A DNA stretch of 11,711 nt. Origin: Euperipatoides rowelli (lineage: Eukaryota > Onychophora > Udeonychophora > Euonychophora > Peripatopsidae). The stretch lies in NCBI GenBank assembly GCA_003024985.2, contig PXIH01S0016443.1. The stretch is one strand, 5' to 3'. How positions within the stretch are numbered: the first letter of the stretch is position 1; every line of letters begins with the position of its first letter. Positions 1-7,852 of the stretch are shown here, piece after piece. The notes under the pieces are model-generated. The model was not told the DNA's origin. It saw nothing but the letters and a program-made list of their open reading frames with translations, and searched no databases. The position numbers and the translations under genes are program-made.

Positions 1-60
1 TTTTTTCTTGGGGTGCTGCAGTGTCACAGTGCCTATGCACGAGCCGCCACTGGCTGCAAT
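1..60. repeat. Possible transposon end fragment
   Basis: This short block is clearly richer in G and C than the several hundred bases after it. It contains the phrase GCACGAGCCGCCACTGGC. From memory, similar phrases turn up in dispersed arthropod repeats, but I cannot name a family. It is cut by the left edge of the window, so neither its boundary nor its termini can be judged. There is no open frame of use. The call rests on composition and a vague resemblance only. Confidence 0.25.
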
Positions 61-430
61 GACACCTAGTGAAAGCATTTTAAAGTTTCAAGGAATCTTT
101 GTTTATTGTTAATAGTTTTTCATGACAAGAAATGGATTAAGAAAGTTAACAATAAGCATTTTAGGATTTTATGTATTATTATTAATAGTTAGTATGTAAA
201 ATATTGTACAATAAATGTTACATTTGTTAAAACATTATTTAATTCTTTCAAATTAAATGATAAAAAGTTTAACTTTAATTATCAGTAACATAAAAAAATA
301 CATAACTGTGTCACAGTGTCGAAAGCAATACGATTAATAATGCATTGAAATAAATAAATGAATGTATTAAAAAAAACTCCCTTGATCTACCTTTGTCAGA
401 GATTTTGCACAGTAAAATAGTTCATATAAA
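61..430. other. AT-rich non-coding stretch
   Basis: This is very AT-rich sequence with no credible open frame and no clear repeat structure. The 11-base word GTGTCACAGTG at 308-318 also occurs at 21-31 in the GC-richer block, which may be chance. A degenerate AATAAATGAATGTATT run lies at about 353-369. Nothing else is seen. Confidence 0.6.
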
Positions 431-583
431 ATGGCGACATTTGCGAGGACACAAGAGTGTGCACAGACAATACATCTTCGCACACTCAATAACTTGGTAA
501 CTCTCCTTGCTGACTTTGTCAATTTGAAACAGTCTCTCTGTCAGAGAGACCAAGTGAGAGTCAGCGAGAGTGTGCACTTTTGA
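431..583 (+). CDS. Small open frame of 50 codons, doubtful
   Basis: An ATG at 431 in an AAAATGGCG context (A at -3, G at +4, a favourable eukaryotic start) opens a 50-residue frame ending in TGA at 581-583. The block is clearly richer in G and C than its flanks. The peptide starts MATFARTQEC and is mostly polar, with a short leucine-rich middle around residues 19-31 (LNNLVTLLADFVN). I do not recognise it. The same bases carry a nest of direct and inverted repeats, which argues that this is a mobile-element remnant and that the frame is accidental. No splice donor clearly ends it. Either reading is possible, and I favour the repeat. Confidence 0.15.
   Translation: MATFARTQECAQTIHLRTLNNLVTLLADFVNLKQSLCQRDQVRVSESVHF
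454..577. repeat. Nested direct and inverted repeat block
   Basis: AGAGTGTGCAC occurs at 454-464 and again in the same orientation at 567-577, and its core is inverted at 480-487 (GCACACTC). ACTTGGT at 492-498 is inverted as ACCAAGT at 549-555. ACTCTCCTTGCTGACT at about 500-515 matches the reverse complement of the 556-571 segment with a three-base insertion. The centre is a perfect hairpin at 532-550. The order of the matching pieces differs between the two sides, so this is a shuffled foldback and not a clean one. It looks like a small MITE-like element or its core. Confidence 0.55.
532..550. repeat. Perfect 8-bp hairpin, 3-base loop
   Basis: GTCTCTCT at 532-539 and AGAGAGAC at 543-550 are exact reverse complements around GTC. 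It sits at the centre of the surrounding inverted-repeat block and is probably its fold apex. Confidence 0.7.
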
Positions 584-1691
584 TCATTTGAGACAAGGTC
601 TAAGTCTGATTGAAGTAAATATGGTAGTCAAACAAATTAGATAATACATTATGGGATTATGAAGGAGGGAAAATATGTTGCAAGTTCCACCTTGACTACA
701 AACTACCGATCACTACTCTAGAGGAACGTTACTAGCCTAAAGATAATTGTCTACAGTGGTCATATTATTGCTACCATCATAAATCAGCTGTTCTTATGAT
801 ATCAGAAATAATAAATAAACAACCTTATAGACACAGCAAAGCTTGGGTGTCATAGATAAAATAAATAAAAAATAGAAAAATAAATTATTTACAAGCAATT
901 TATACATAAAAACACAATGCCAGGCACTAATATCATATCAGCATCGGCACACATGTTTGACAGTGTTAACATGGTTCGTTACTGCAAATGAAACCATAAT
1001 GAAACAAAGTCTCACAAAGTATAGAAAAGATAGAGGGGAAAAGTTAATATTCCGCATACTTTTGTGACTGTTAAAGTCCAAAACACCCTTATAGGCAAAC
1101 ATTAGCATCCTATAAGTACTTATATTAACACCATGTAAAAAATATGTCTCCATAGAAAATCTAATAAGGAATAAAATAATTAGGAATTAAAAATAAAACT
1201 ATTTACATTGGAAAGCACACATTCAGTCTTTTGATGCTATTAACATTTGTGTTATGTGGTGCACCTGCACCAGTCCCCTAATCTTATGAGTCCCAATACA
1301 GATTTAAGTAAATGTTGAATACATTGAGCTCCAGGTGATGGAGAAGAAAAAAATTTAAAATGCATCTTGAGTTATTAAATAATTGTTTCGCTTTCTACAT
1401 GTTAGTCTAAAATACGAAACATTACTAACTGTTATATCCATCAGAGAACATCTTAAAGCGGTTTATCAATGTGAATTTCAACTTCATTGATTTATGTGTA
1501 TTTTTTTTATAAAAATACTTGTTTAATTAATCAATTTGTTATAGCTATTCGGTCCATAAATACATCAAAATTCGACTTTTATGCCAATATGTTTCAAAAT
1601 ATCAATCCTACTAGTGATGCCTCATCTATAAGTTTGCCATAAAAATCAGCGTGGATTCCAGTAATAGTGGTTGTCAGACCAGAATAGTGTC
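584..1691. other. AT-rich non-coding stretch
   Basis: No gene is seen. Short inverted words GTAGTCAA (about 627-634) and TTGACTAC (about 693-700) flank a somewhat purine-rich segment. At 1258-1271 there is a small palindrome, GGTGCA-CC-TGCACC, which includes a CACCTG E-box. A minus-strand open frame at 938-1153 (71 residues) has no recognisable domain and an ordinary AT-rich composition, so it is not called. The rest is A/T runs and weak TAAATAAA simple sequence around 850-890. Confidence 0.55.
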
Positions 1692-1955
1692 TGGCTATCA
1701 AACTTCACAGCAATATTCCTAAAAAAATTAGCCGATCATTAATTTTGTCGGTTAATAAATCATTTCCCAAGTGATCATTCCATTCACACTAACACTCAGT
1801 AGTAAAAAGATCAACAGGTTGTAGTAAGTATTTTAAATTATTCGTTTCGTTTTAGAAATCAATTGGCTTAGATTGTTTAGCTTATTTTTTTTTAAAGTAA
1901 TTATACTTTCCAAAATTATATTTTTTAGGAATATTGGTGTGAAGTTTGATAGCTA
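1692..1955. mobile_element. Foldback (MITE-like) element, 35-base arms
   Basis: The arm at 1692-1726 and the arm at 1921-1955 are reverse complements over 35 bases with two differences (33 of 35 match). The arm core reads ATCAAACTTCACA on the left. The 194 bases between them are AT-rich and include a weak GCCGA/TCGGT inverted pair near 1731-1752. Outside the arms, similarity continues faintly (GATAGCTAGATGCTAC on the right against the complement of the left flank) and then decays, so the true ends are uncertain and no target duplication can be assigned. No transposase is present. It is probably a non-autonomous DNA-transposon remnant. Confidence 0.65.
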
Positions 1956-2365
1956 GATGCTACTTCACAGACTAGACCAATCAGAATGTAAATCAGTGTT
2001 TTGAAGTTTGATTTTTTTTTTTTATTTGCAGTCGGTAGTTTTTATAAAGGCAAATCAAAACAAACACAATCATGCTGAAAATAAACCTTTAACAGTTTTT
2101 ATTCGCATTAAAAAATATAATTCCTAAGAATGTTTAAGAAATATTATTAAAAAACTTTGGAAATAATAGTTAACAATTTGTTCTCATTGTGTCAAGTTAA
2201 CCGGAATTTTGGTAGCCTATACACAAGGTATTTTTTTTTCTTTTCTTAAAATTGATTTCAACTTCAATCCCAATAATTATCTCAAAATTTTCTCTGTTCT
2301 TTTTTTCTCTTTAAAACTTTAAGCAATAAAAACTTTTGTTAACTAGTTTACTAAACAATAACATA
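1956..2365. other. AT-rich non-coding stretch
   Basis: No gene is recognised. A long T-tract followed by ATTTGCAG ends at 2031 and resembles a splice acceptor. The following frame stays open for about 31 codons, but its composition is that of the background, so I do not call an exon. T-rich runs dominate 2229-2320. Confidence 0.5.
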
Positions 2366-2485
2366 ATGAAGTCGTCACTAGCGTCTGGATCCCAGATATG
2401 CATTTTCCTCCAGCCCAATGCCAGCCGAGATTTATTCTTTAGCTGCGTCAAATTGACGTCAGCTCGTGAGTTTTATTTTTTGTAA
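2366..2485 (+). CDS. Small frame or possible exon, doubtful
   Basis: An ATG at 2366 opens a 39-residue frame (start MKSSLASGSQICIFLQPNA) that ends in TAA at 2483-2485. The segment from about 2370 to 2470 is much richer in G and C than its surroundings. At 2466-2471 there is GTGAGT, a match to the preferred splice-donor pattern, so the segment could instead be an exon ending at 2465. No domain is recognised. A CRE-like palindrome lies inside it at 2441-2464, which fits a regulatory or repeat-derived patch equally well. I regard coding status as unproven. Confidence 0.15.
   Translation: MKSSLASGSQICIFLQPNASRDLFFSCVKLTSAREFYFL
2441..2464. promoter_or_regulatory. Imperfect palindrome with CRE-like TGACGTCA
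   Basis: AGCTGCGTCAA at 2441-2451 is followed after one base by TTGACGTCAGCT at 2453-2464. These are reverse complements except that the left side lacks one A. The right half carries a full TGACGTCA (2454-2461), the consensus bound by CREB/ATF bZIP proteins. No transcription start is visible nearby, so a regulatory role is a guess. Confidence 0.3.
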
Positions 2486-2766
2486 ACAACTTAGAAACTT
2501 ACAAATTTTTTTATATGTTTCAGTTTAAATTTTTCAAATTGATAAATTAAACAAATATTTTAGGTAAAACTAAACATAAATAAATTTAAAAAAAATCATT
2601 GATAAACCACTTTTAATGTCATTTAAACAAACTTATCAAAATAAAAAGAATATTATTGTGGATATGCCTTTTTTTTTTTTTCAATAGGCTATATTATAAA
2701 AAATTGCTATTGGTAAATTTATTTTATTTAAATTCATATGGTGTCATTTTCTATATTTTGTACCAG
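2486..2766. other. AT-rich non-coding stretch
   Basis: A/T-rich sequence with a T-run near 2669-2681 and no gene-like content of its own. It would be an intron of about 301 bases if the GTGAGT at 2466 and the AG at 2765-2766 were paired, which is speculative. Confidence 0.45.
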
Positions 2767-2817
2767 AGACCCAGAAATGTTGGCATTGGTCCTGGTGTCA
2801 AAAATATGAAAATGCTG
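2767..2817 (+). CDS. Candidate 51-base internal exon
   Basis: A pyrimidine-rich lead-in ending in TTTTGTACCAG (to 2766) precedes a 51-base segment that is clearly richer in G and C than its flanks. It ends in CTG before GTATGC (2818 onward), a usable splice donor. The length is 17 codons exactly. In the first frame it reads RPRNVGIGPGVKNMKML with no stop. A second frame is also open (TQKCWHWSWCQKYENA), and the third is closed by TGA. I do not recognise either peptide. The combination of acceptor, GC bump, symmetric length and donor is suggestive but could arise by chance in sequence this long. Confidence 0.25.
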
Positions 2818-3340
2818 GTATGCTATTTTAAAAATGTTGGATTAAAATGCTTAGTGACATTGTGATATTTATATCCCATACCATTCCTAATTCCTGTTAT
2901 GAACTTAATATGTTAATTGGGAATAATGATAGGCTGCGCTTGCTGTGGATTTTATTTCTGAACAAATACACAATGTGACGTAAGATTATTTATAGTCTTT
3001 TAATCCTTTTCATTTGAGCCAGATATATTTCTTCCTGTGTGGATCTCCAGCAATAACATACTCTCATATGGGAATTTCTGTTCCGCATGCTTAATGAATT
3101 AAGTGTGTAGGGGTCAAAGGGGAACCAGAAAAGCTCTCTTTGAGCACTATAATGTGACTTTGAGATTTTCTTAAATAATATTAATTTCTTTAAGGAACAT
3201 AATCGGGCAGGAATGTATATTATATCTTAGGTTAAATGAATTTATTTCTCACTTTGTTTACAGTATGAAATATGTTAATATTTTATTATGTGATTATTAT
3301 TATATGTATGTATTAGCTAACATAGCCTTTGCATATTATC
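2818..3340. other. Non-coding stretch
   Basis: Moderately AT-rich sequence with no recognised gene. A slightly GC-richer patch at about 3020-3150 includes CTGTGTGGATCTCCAG and GGGGTCAAAGGGGAACC. Frames through it are interrupted by stops. No repeat structure is seen. Confidence 0.5.
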
Positions 3341-3440
3341 TCTCGTAACTATTGCGGGATTCCGTGACTAGACGTCACGTGGGACACTTCTGAGATGGTG
3401 GGATTTTGATGAGTACTTGCCTAATGTCTAGGGAAGTTAA
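3341..3440. promoter_or_regulatory. GC-richer island with CRE/E-box motifs
   Basis: Within an AT-rich background, this segment contains the small inverted pair CGTGAC/GTCACG around TAGAC and the overlapping motifs GACGTCAC (3371-3378) and CACGTG (3376-3381). CACGTG is the canonical E-box of bHLH factors, and GACGTCAC is a near-CRE. No TATA box, initiator or downstream reading frame supports a promoter. It could equally be a fragment of a repeat. Confidence 0.25.
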
Positions 3441-3754
3441 ATCCCAAATTTGCTTTATACTATATTATACGAATATCATTGACTCATGACCATTGGATCA
3501 AAGTGATTCTATATTCTGACCTGGATAGTATATTTACTTCATTTCAGTTAGTTGCCTATCAACTTTCGATCTTGATATCGACCCTTTACAGTAGCAGTAA
3601 TGGTGAACGTAAAACCCATGCTTTATTGAAGAACTCTTGGCTGAGATCATTAGTGAACCAGAAGTTTGTATATACAGAAGTGTATAATAATTTAATATTT
3701 TTGTTTGTCTGTAATAGTATTCATATAATAGAATTCTTATGCTCATAATATCAC
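3441..3754. other. Non-coding stretch
   Basis: Frames of 89 residues (plus strand, 3479-3748, starting at TTG) and 70 residues (minus strand, 3534-3746) overlap here on opposite strands. Neither shows a recognisable motif. I treat both as chance openings. Confidence 0.5.
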
Positions 3755-3789
3755 TTGATTATACCAGTTGGTATATTTTGATTATACCA
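3755..3789. repeat. Direct repeat around a small palindrome
   Basis: TTGATTATACCA occurs at 3755-3766 and 3778-3789. Between and overlapping them, TATACCA-GT-TGGTATA at 3760-3775 is a perfect inverted pair with seven-base arms. It sits directly upstream of the longer hairpin at 3796-3840. Confidence 0.6.
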
Positions 3790-3795
3790 TCGTTC

Positions 3796-3840
3796 TATCT
3801 TACAAAGTATGTTACTTTAGTAAACATACTTTGTAAGATA
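3796..3840. repeat. Perfect 18-bp inverted repeat, 9-base loop
   Basis: The arm at 3796-3813 (TATCTTACAAAGTATGTT) is the exact reverse complement of 3823-3840. The nine-base loop can add three further pairs (ACT/AGT) with one bulged A. An 18-of-18 match this close together is far beyond chance. The stem is shorter than a typical animal microRNA precursor, and pairing outside the arms is weak. It may be a recent palindromic insertion, a foldback apex or a structured regulatory element. Confidence 0.75.
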
Positions 3841-3859
3841 CAGCATCAATAATATTATA

Positions 3860-4005
3860 CTGTAGTGGAGTGCCATCTATTATCATTTCTTATAAGTTGC
3901 ATCTAGGAGTAAGTCATTGGTAGCGTCTACAATTATCCATGGGACTAGATACCGGCGGCCATGTTGTATGTTTACATTATCGATACAAATACTTCAACAT
4001 CTTTA
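3860..4005. promoter_or_regulatory. GC-richer patch with DRE-like TATCGATA
   Basis: The patch includes GTGCCATCTATTATC, GTTGCATCTAGG, ACCGGCGGCCATGTTG and TATCGATA (3978-3985). TATCGATA is the DRE core bound by DREF in Drosophila promoters, and GCGGCCATGTTG resembles motifs near insect transcription starts. The neighbouring sequence offers no coding frame starting here. The alternative is an old transposon fragment, because phrases like GCCATCTA are common in dispersed arthropod repeats. Confidence 0.2.
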
Positions 4006-5940
4006 AAAATCGAGAAGCTTGTAAACACAGTTGAAATAGAAAATATTATTTCTACTGTTTATATTTCCAAACTATACTATATTTTATATAAGTAAAATAT
4101 ATTCTTTAGAGATACCAGTATGATTCTGCTACCTAAGCAAGAAGGCTGCTGTAAATATATCCGGAGGATTGTTTTGCAGTGTTTTTATTTTATTGAAGCA
4201 TTTTGATCAAGTTCCAGTCTTATCCTCTGTTATAGATCTTAGTTATGGAGGAATATTGGTAATCAAATTTTGCTGTATTAATGAAAAATATAGGCCTACT
4301 TCGTATGTATCTATTTCTTCAAAACCTAGGTATTTCAAAGTTATTTCTTTGAAGATCATATGTTGGTCTGCACTGATTTTGCTATAGTGTTAATACTCTG
4401 CAGAACAGCATCGATATATTCACCACTAAGAAGTACCATAGAAGATCATTGATTAATATTGAGCTAAGCTATTAATTCTTAAGTGGTATGATATTCGTAA
4501 GTAACTATTTTGCAATTGCAACCATCCCATAACTTTTCCTTGGTTAATATATAATATTTTATTACTGCTATCTAATATTCCATATATGAATAGTTTATTA
4601 AGTGTTATATTGCTATAGGCTAACCATGCTAATATATAGAAAAGATTATAGTTGGTGTGCATTATTGTAATATTCTGAAGTTATATTATTATACAAGACA
4701 TTTAAATAATTTTTATTATAAAGCTATAGTCAAGGCTTATTCTGTAATAAATATACGAGTACCTATTCTAGATTCATATTTCATTAGGAAATATACTCTT
4801 AACATATAAAGCTATTATATCAGATACTAATAGGGGTATTTGAATCCTTTGGAAATAGTACATATTTAGATAATAAATATTGATCAATATTTTCTTTATA
4901 TGTGACTTACTATTAATGATGAATTTGTCTTAGTTCATTGTGCCCAGAGCATCACACCTTTGCTGAATAAACATCAGAGAATTATATTAATATATTTTAA
5001 TGTCATTAGATTCATTTATTTTTGGTCAAGGCTCTAAGAAGTAATAGTAGCTAAATTCCTAATAAATATAATAGCGTACTTACTTAGTACAGGAGTGTAT
5101 GGTCTGGGGACAGTCTACTAGATAAGGCAATTTTACATTTATTCCAGTATAGTTTACCTACCAACACAAAAAAAAAAGGGTTAGTTGACCTATCTGGTTA
5201 TTCGTAGGATATTTATATATCTATTTAATATAATTATACCTACTAAAGTTAATATTTTTATAGGAAATATTTCCTATTCTGAGTGATATATTATAGACTG
5301 ATTTTCTTTCAAATAAGATATTTAAATCTCAATAAGAGAGTATTCCTTTTTTCTTAATCAATTTTCCATTAGTTTATTGGTTATTTAAGTTTACCTAATA
5401 TAGAGATCCATAGCGGTAAATCTTTATCTGGATTCTATACTATCATACTACCTATATTATTTAGAAATACAATTTTATTTACCTAATATATACTATAAGA
5501 TCTAGTTATATTTGGTCATACAGAGATTTAGTAATCTAACTCTATTCTTTTAGAGTAATTTATTTCTGGCCAATATTTGTTTTAACTGCATATAAATTAG
5601 CAATCTTATATATTTTGGATATTATTTGTTTGTTAATATTGAACCAAGAATAAATAAAATACTATTTATTTTGCATGCTAGTTTTCTAGCGCTTTATTTA
5701 AGTCGTTAGCAATAATATACTACATAATTTGTTTTGTACAATCTTTCAAGTCTGGAGATAATATTCTTCCTGTCTACTATAGTTTAATAGCTAATTTTCT
5801 CAATCTGGCAATTAATTGGTTTCCATCTTTTTAGATATCATATCCTTCTGGCCTATAAAATAAATAAAGGAACACCATAAATTCGAGTATAACTGAATGA
5901 GAGATACATAGATTTATAGTACTATAAAATATAATACAAA
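4006..5940. other. TA-rich stretch, no genes seen
   Basis: Nearly 2 kb of AT-rich sequence is dominated by TA steps and contains few homopolymer runs, unlike the rest of the window. The exceptions are A-runs near 5168-5177 and a T-run near 5347. Frames at 4169-4387 (plus, TTG start, 72 residues) and 4453-4662 (minus, 69 residues) show no recognisable domains. Short words recur (TTTACCTAATATA near 5390 and 5480, GTCAAGGCT near 4728 and 5025) without forming a clear repeat. One perfect palindrome is listed separately. Confidence 0.55.
5260..5277. repeat. Perfect 18-base palindrome
   Basis: ATAGGAAATATTTCCTAT is its own reverse complement with no loop. It could be a dimeric protein-binding site or a chance AT-rich palindrome, and nothing adjacent distinguishes these. 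Confidence 0.6.
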
Positions 5941-6305
5941 TATGTCGGACAACAACAAACTATAGTCCAGTGAGGTTGTCCCTTGTCCTAATCTAATTTT
6001 TTTTAATATATATATATATAAAATTTTATTATTTTTTTTTCTTTTTTATTCTTTTTTACAATACATATCAGTTTCTTTATTAGTAGCCTACTATAATAAA
6101 GGGACCTAAATAAGGTTATATGGTTATATTTATGATCGCCAGTTTTTGTGAATGTTCTGAACAATTGTAGTGGGCAGGGGAGGCCATATAAGGATAAAGT
6201 CAGTCAAGGGCTATCTTCCTAATTTTAATAACATATCCCTGCAACATATTTGGAATAACAGCTACTACAGTGTGCTATTTATTATATTTTAATCATCACC
6301 TTTCT
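5941..6305. other. Low-complexity AT stretch with (TA)n
   Basis: GGACAAC at 5947-5953 and GTTGTCC at 5975-5981 form a small stem. Positions 6006-6021 are a pure AT/TA dinucleotide tract inside T-rich sequence (about 5997-6055). A modestly GC-richer scrap at 6160-6215 (GTGGGCAGGGGAGGCCATAT) has no open frame. No gene is seen. Confidence 0.55.
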
Positions 6306-6507
6306 GTTAACTCTTACAAAATAAAATAAAAATAAACTACATGTAGACTAAAAAAAAAGATGACCACAGTATTTAATTTATTATCACCAGAGCACATTAA
6401 TCTTATTAAAATACAAATTATTATTTTTTTCAACGTTAATACAGTAACTTTTTTTTTTTTTTATAGACTATAAATTTTGATTTTATTTATTTTATATTTT
6501 GAAAATG
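6306..6507 (+). repeat. Degenerate direct repeat, copy 1
   Basis: The segment shares collinear blocks with 6737-6918. TTAACTCTTACAAAATAA occurs at 6307 and 6738, TTATCACCAGA(G/A)CA at 6381 and 6813, TATTAAAATACAAATTATTA at 6404 and 6839, and TTTTGAAAATG at 6497 and 6908. The offsets are 431, 432, 435 and 411 bases, so the copies differ by small insertions and deletions. This is an old duplication or two copies of one dispersed repeat. No terminal structure is evident. Confidence 0.65.
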
Positions 6508-6736
6508 TATTTTATTAATGAAAATCTTTATATCTGGAAAATATATGAGAAGAAATCAGATATTAACTACAGTATTGATTTTACAGAAGAAAAAAGGAGT
6601 CAAAAGTAGAAATTTAACTTTTTATCTTCATTAATTCATGTATAATCCACTAGAGGGTGTATGCATCTGAATTAAAAAGAAAATGAAAGTCGCATACTTA
6701 TCTATTAATTAATAGTTGAATAATAATGTTCACTTT

Positions 6737-6918
6737 ATTAACTCTTACAAAATAATATCAATATAATGCTTATTTATCGTCAACTATGAAAATGTTTCCA
6801 GTATTCAAATTGTTATCACCAGAACAAAGCAATGAATCTATTAAAATACAAATTATTATTTTTTTTTAAAAAATTATTCAATGTTAAGAAACATTTTTTT
6901 ATTATTATTTTGAAAATG
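6737..6918 (+). repeat. Degenerate direct repeat, copy 2
   Basis: This is the partner of 6306-6507, with the same block order and orientation. The sequence between the copies (6508-6736) is AT-rich and open to nothing. The copies carry no frame of their own, so the duplicated unit is non-coding. Confidence 0.65.
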
Positions 6919-7544
6919 AATTTTGTTCCTTTTGATGTTATTGTTAACAGTTGAATGAATGCGATTGATCTCTGCTCTTGAAGATTGCATTAAAAGTCTG
7001 ATTGAATTTTATTTTATTTTTTTTACAAATGAACTTGAAAATGATGGAATAAAATATATGGATCGAGATGAAAAATGAATGAGCTTGTCAAATATGTTTT
7101 TTTTTTCCTTCTCTCTTTTCATAAATGAATTGATGATTAAAATTAGATTGGATTCCCTTTTAAAGTTTTATTTAAATTAGGCAATGAAAAAAAAAATTAA
7201 AATTCATGTTTCTATTAAATTGATCAAAATAAAAGATAATATAAAGTAGGTAAAAGGAAAATATCATTAAACAATTTATCTCATTTGAATAATATTGTGT
7301 TACTGAGTGGTGGATTAGTCATCTGGTCATAAGCATGTGCAAAAGAAAAGAATGGATTTTCTTTCAATGAAAAAAAATGTTGTAGGTATAAAGTTTACAG
7401 AATTTATAAGAAGAATTTTTCCTCAAATGTTTTATGGTACGTATTAAAAGACAACTTTTGAAAAATGAATTTGGATTATTTATCATTTATTTTCTAATAC
7501 ATACCGTATACATTTTTATATAAATTATGTACAAGTATCTACCT
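6919..7544. other. AT-rich non-coding stretch
   Basis: A/T homopolymers and short repeats of the TGAATGAATG and AAAATGA type. No gene, stable hairpin or boundary is seen. Confidence 0.55.
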
Positions 7545-7852
7545 TATCTATCTACCCACCCATCCGTCCGTCCGTCACTCCATCCATCACTCCATCCGTC
7601 CAACCATCCATCTATACATCCATCCATCTATCCATCCATCTTTCTATCTATCTCTCTATCTCTCTATCCCTCTTTCTGTCTATCTTCTGTCTGTCTATCA
7701 ATCTTCTATCTGTCTTCCTCCTCCCTGTCTATCTATCTTCCTCCTCCCTGTCGATCTATCTTCCTCCTCCCTGTCGATCTATCTTCCTCCTCCCTGTCTA
7801 TCCCTCTTTTTATCTGTCTCTCACTCCCTTCCACCCTCTCATTCTCTCCATC
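7545..7852 (+). repeat. Compound pyrimidine microsatellite
   Basis: About 300 bases of C/T-rich tandem repeat change unit along their length. CATC/CCGT-type tetramers run from about 7557 to 7640, TCTA/TCTC from about 7640 to 7680, CTGT/CTAT-type from about 7680 to 7713, then a 23-base minisatellite, then decayed CTCTC/CTGTC sequence. The open frame at 7527-7868 (113 residues of His-Pro-Ser and Ser-Leu-Ile repeats) is only its translation and is not a gene. The strong strand bias (pyrimidines on plus) is unusual for the window. Confidence 0.9.
7714..7798 (+). repeat. 23-base minisatellite, four copies
   Basis: CTTCCTCCTCCCTGTC starts at 7714, 7737, 7760 and 7783, an exact 23-base period. The linker is TATCTAT after copy 1 and GATCTAT after copies 2 and 3. 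Exact copies mean recent expansion inside the microsatellite. Confidence 0.9.

Noticed and set aside
1-318. GTGTCACAGTG at 21-31 and 308-318 as terminal direct repeats of an insertion
   Set aside because: Eleven bases only, with no inverted termini or similarity extending from either copy, so chance is likely.
938-1153. A 71-residue minus-strand frame starting at ATG
   Set aside because: No domain is recognised, the content is typical AT-rich background, and there are no supporting splice or promoter signals.
2012-2125. Strong acceptor-like T-tract plus GCAG followed by an open frame of about 31 codons
   Set aside because: The putative exon has no compositional rise, no clear donor and no recognisable peptide. 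T-tracts before AG are frequent here.
3479-3748. An 89-residue plus-strand frame
   Set aside because: It starts at TTG, shows no motif, and is overlapped by an open frame on the other strand. Composition matches the background.
3796-3840. Reading the 18-base stem as a microRNA precursor
   Set aside because: The stem is shorter than typical animal precursors, it is perfectly paired, and pairing outside the arms is weak. It is kept only as an inverted repeat.
4169-4387. A 72-residue plus-strand frame preceded by TTTTGCAG
   Set aside because: There is no ATG start and no recognisable domain. The CAG overlaps the frame start, but the frame has no GC or codon signal distinct from its flanks.
7545-7852. 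CRISPR-like array
   Set aside because: The 23-base units are contiguous tandem repeats without unique spacers, and the DNA is eukaryotic in character.
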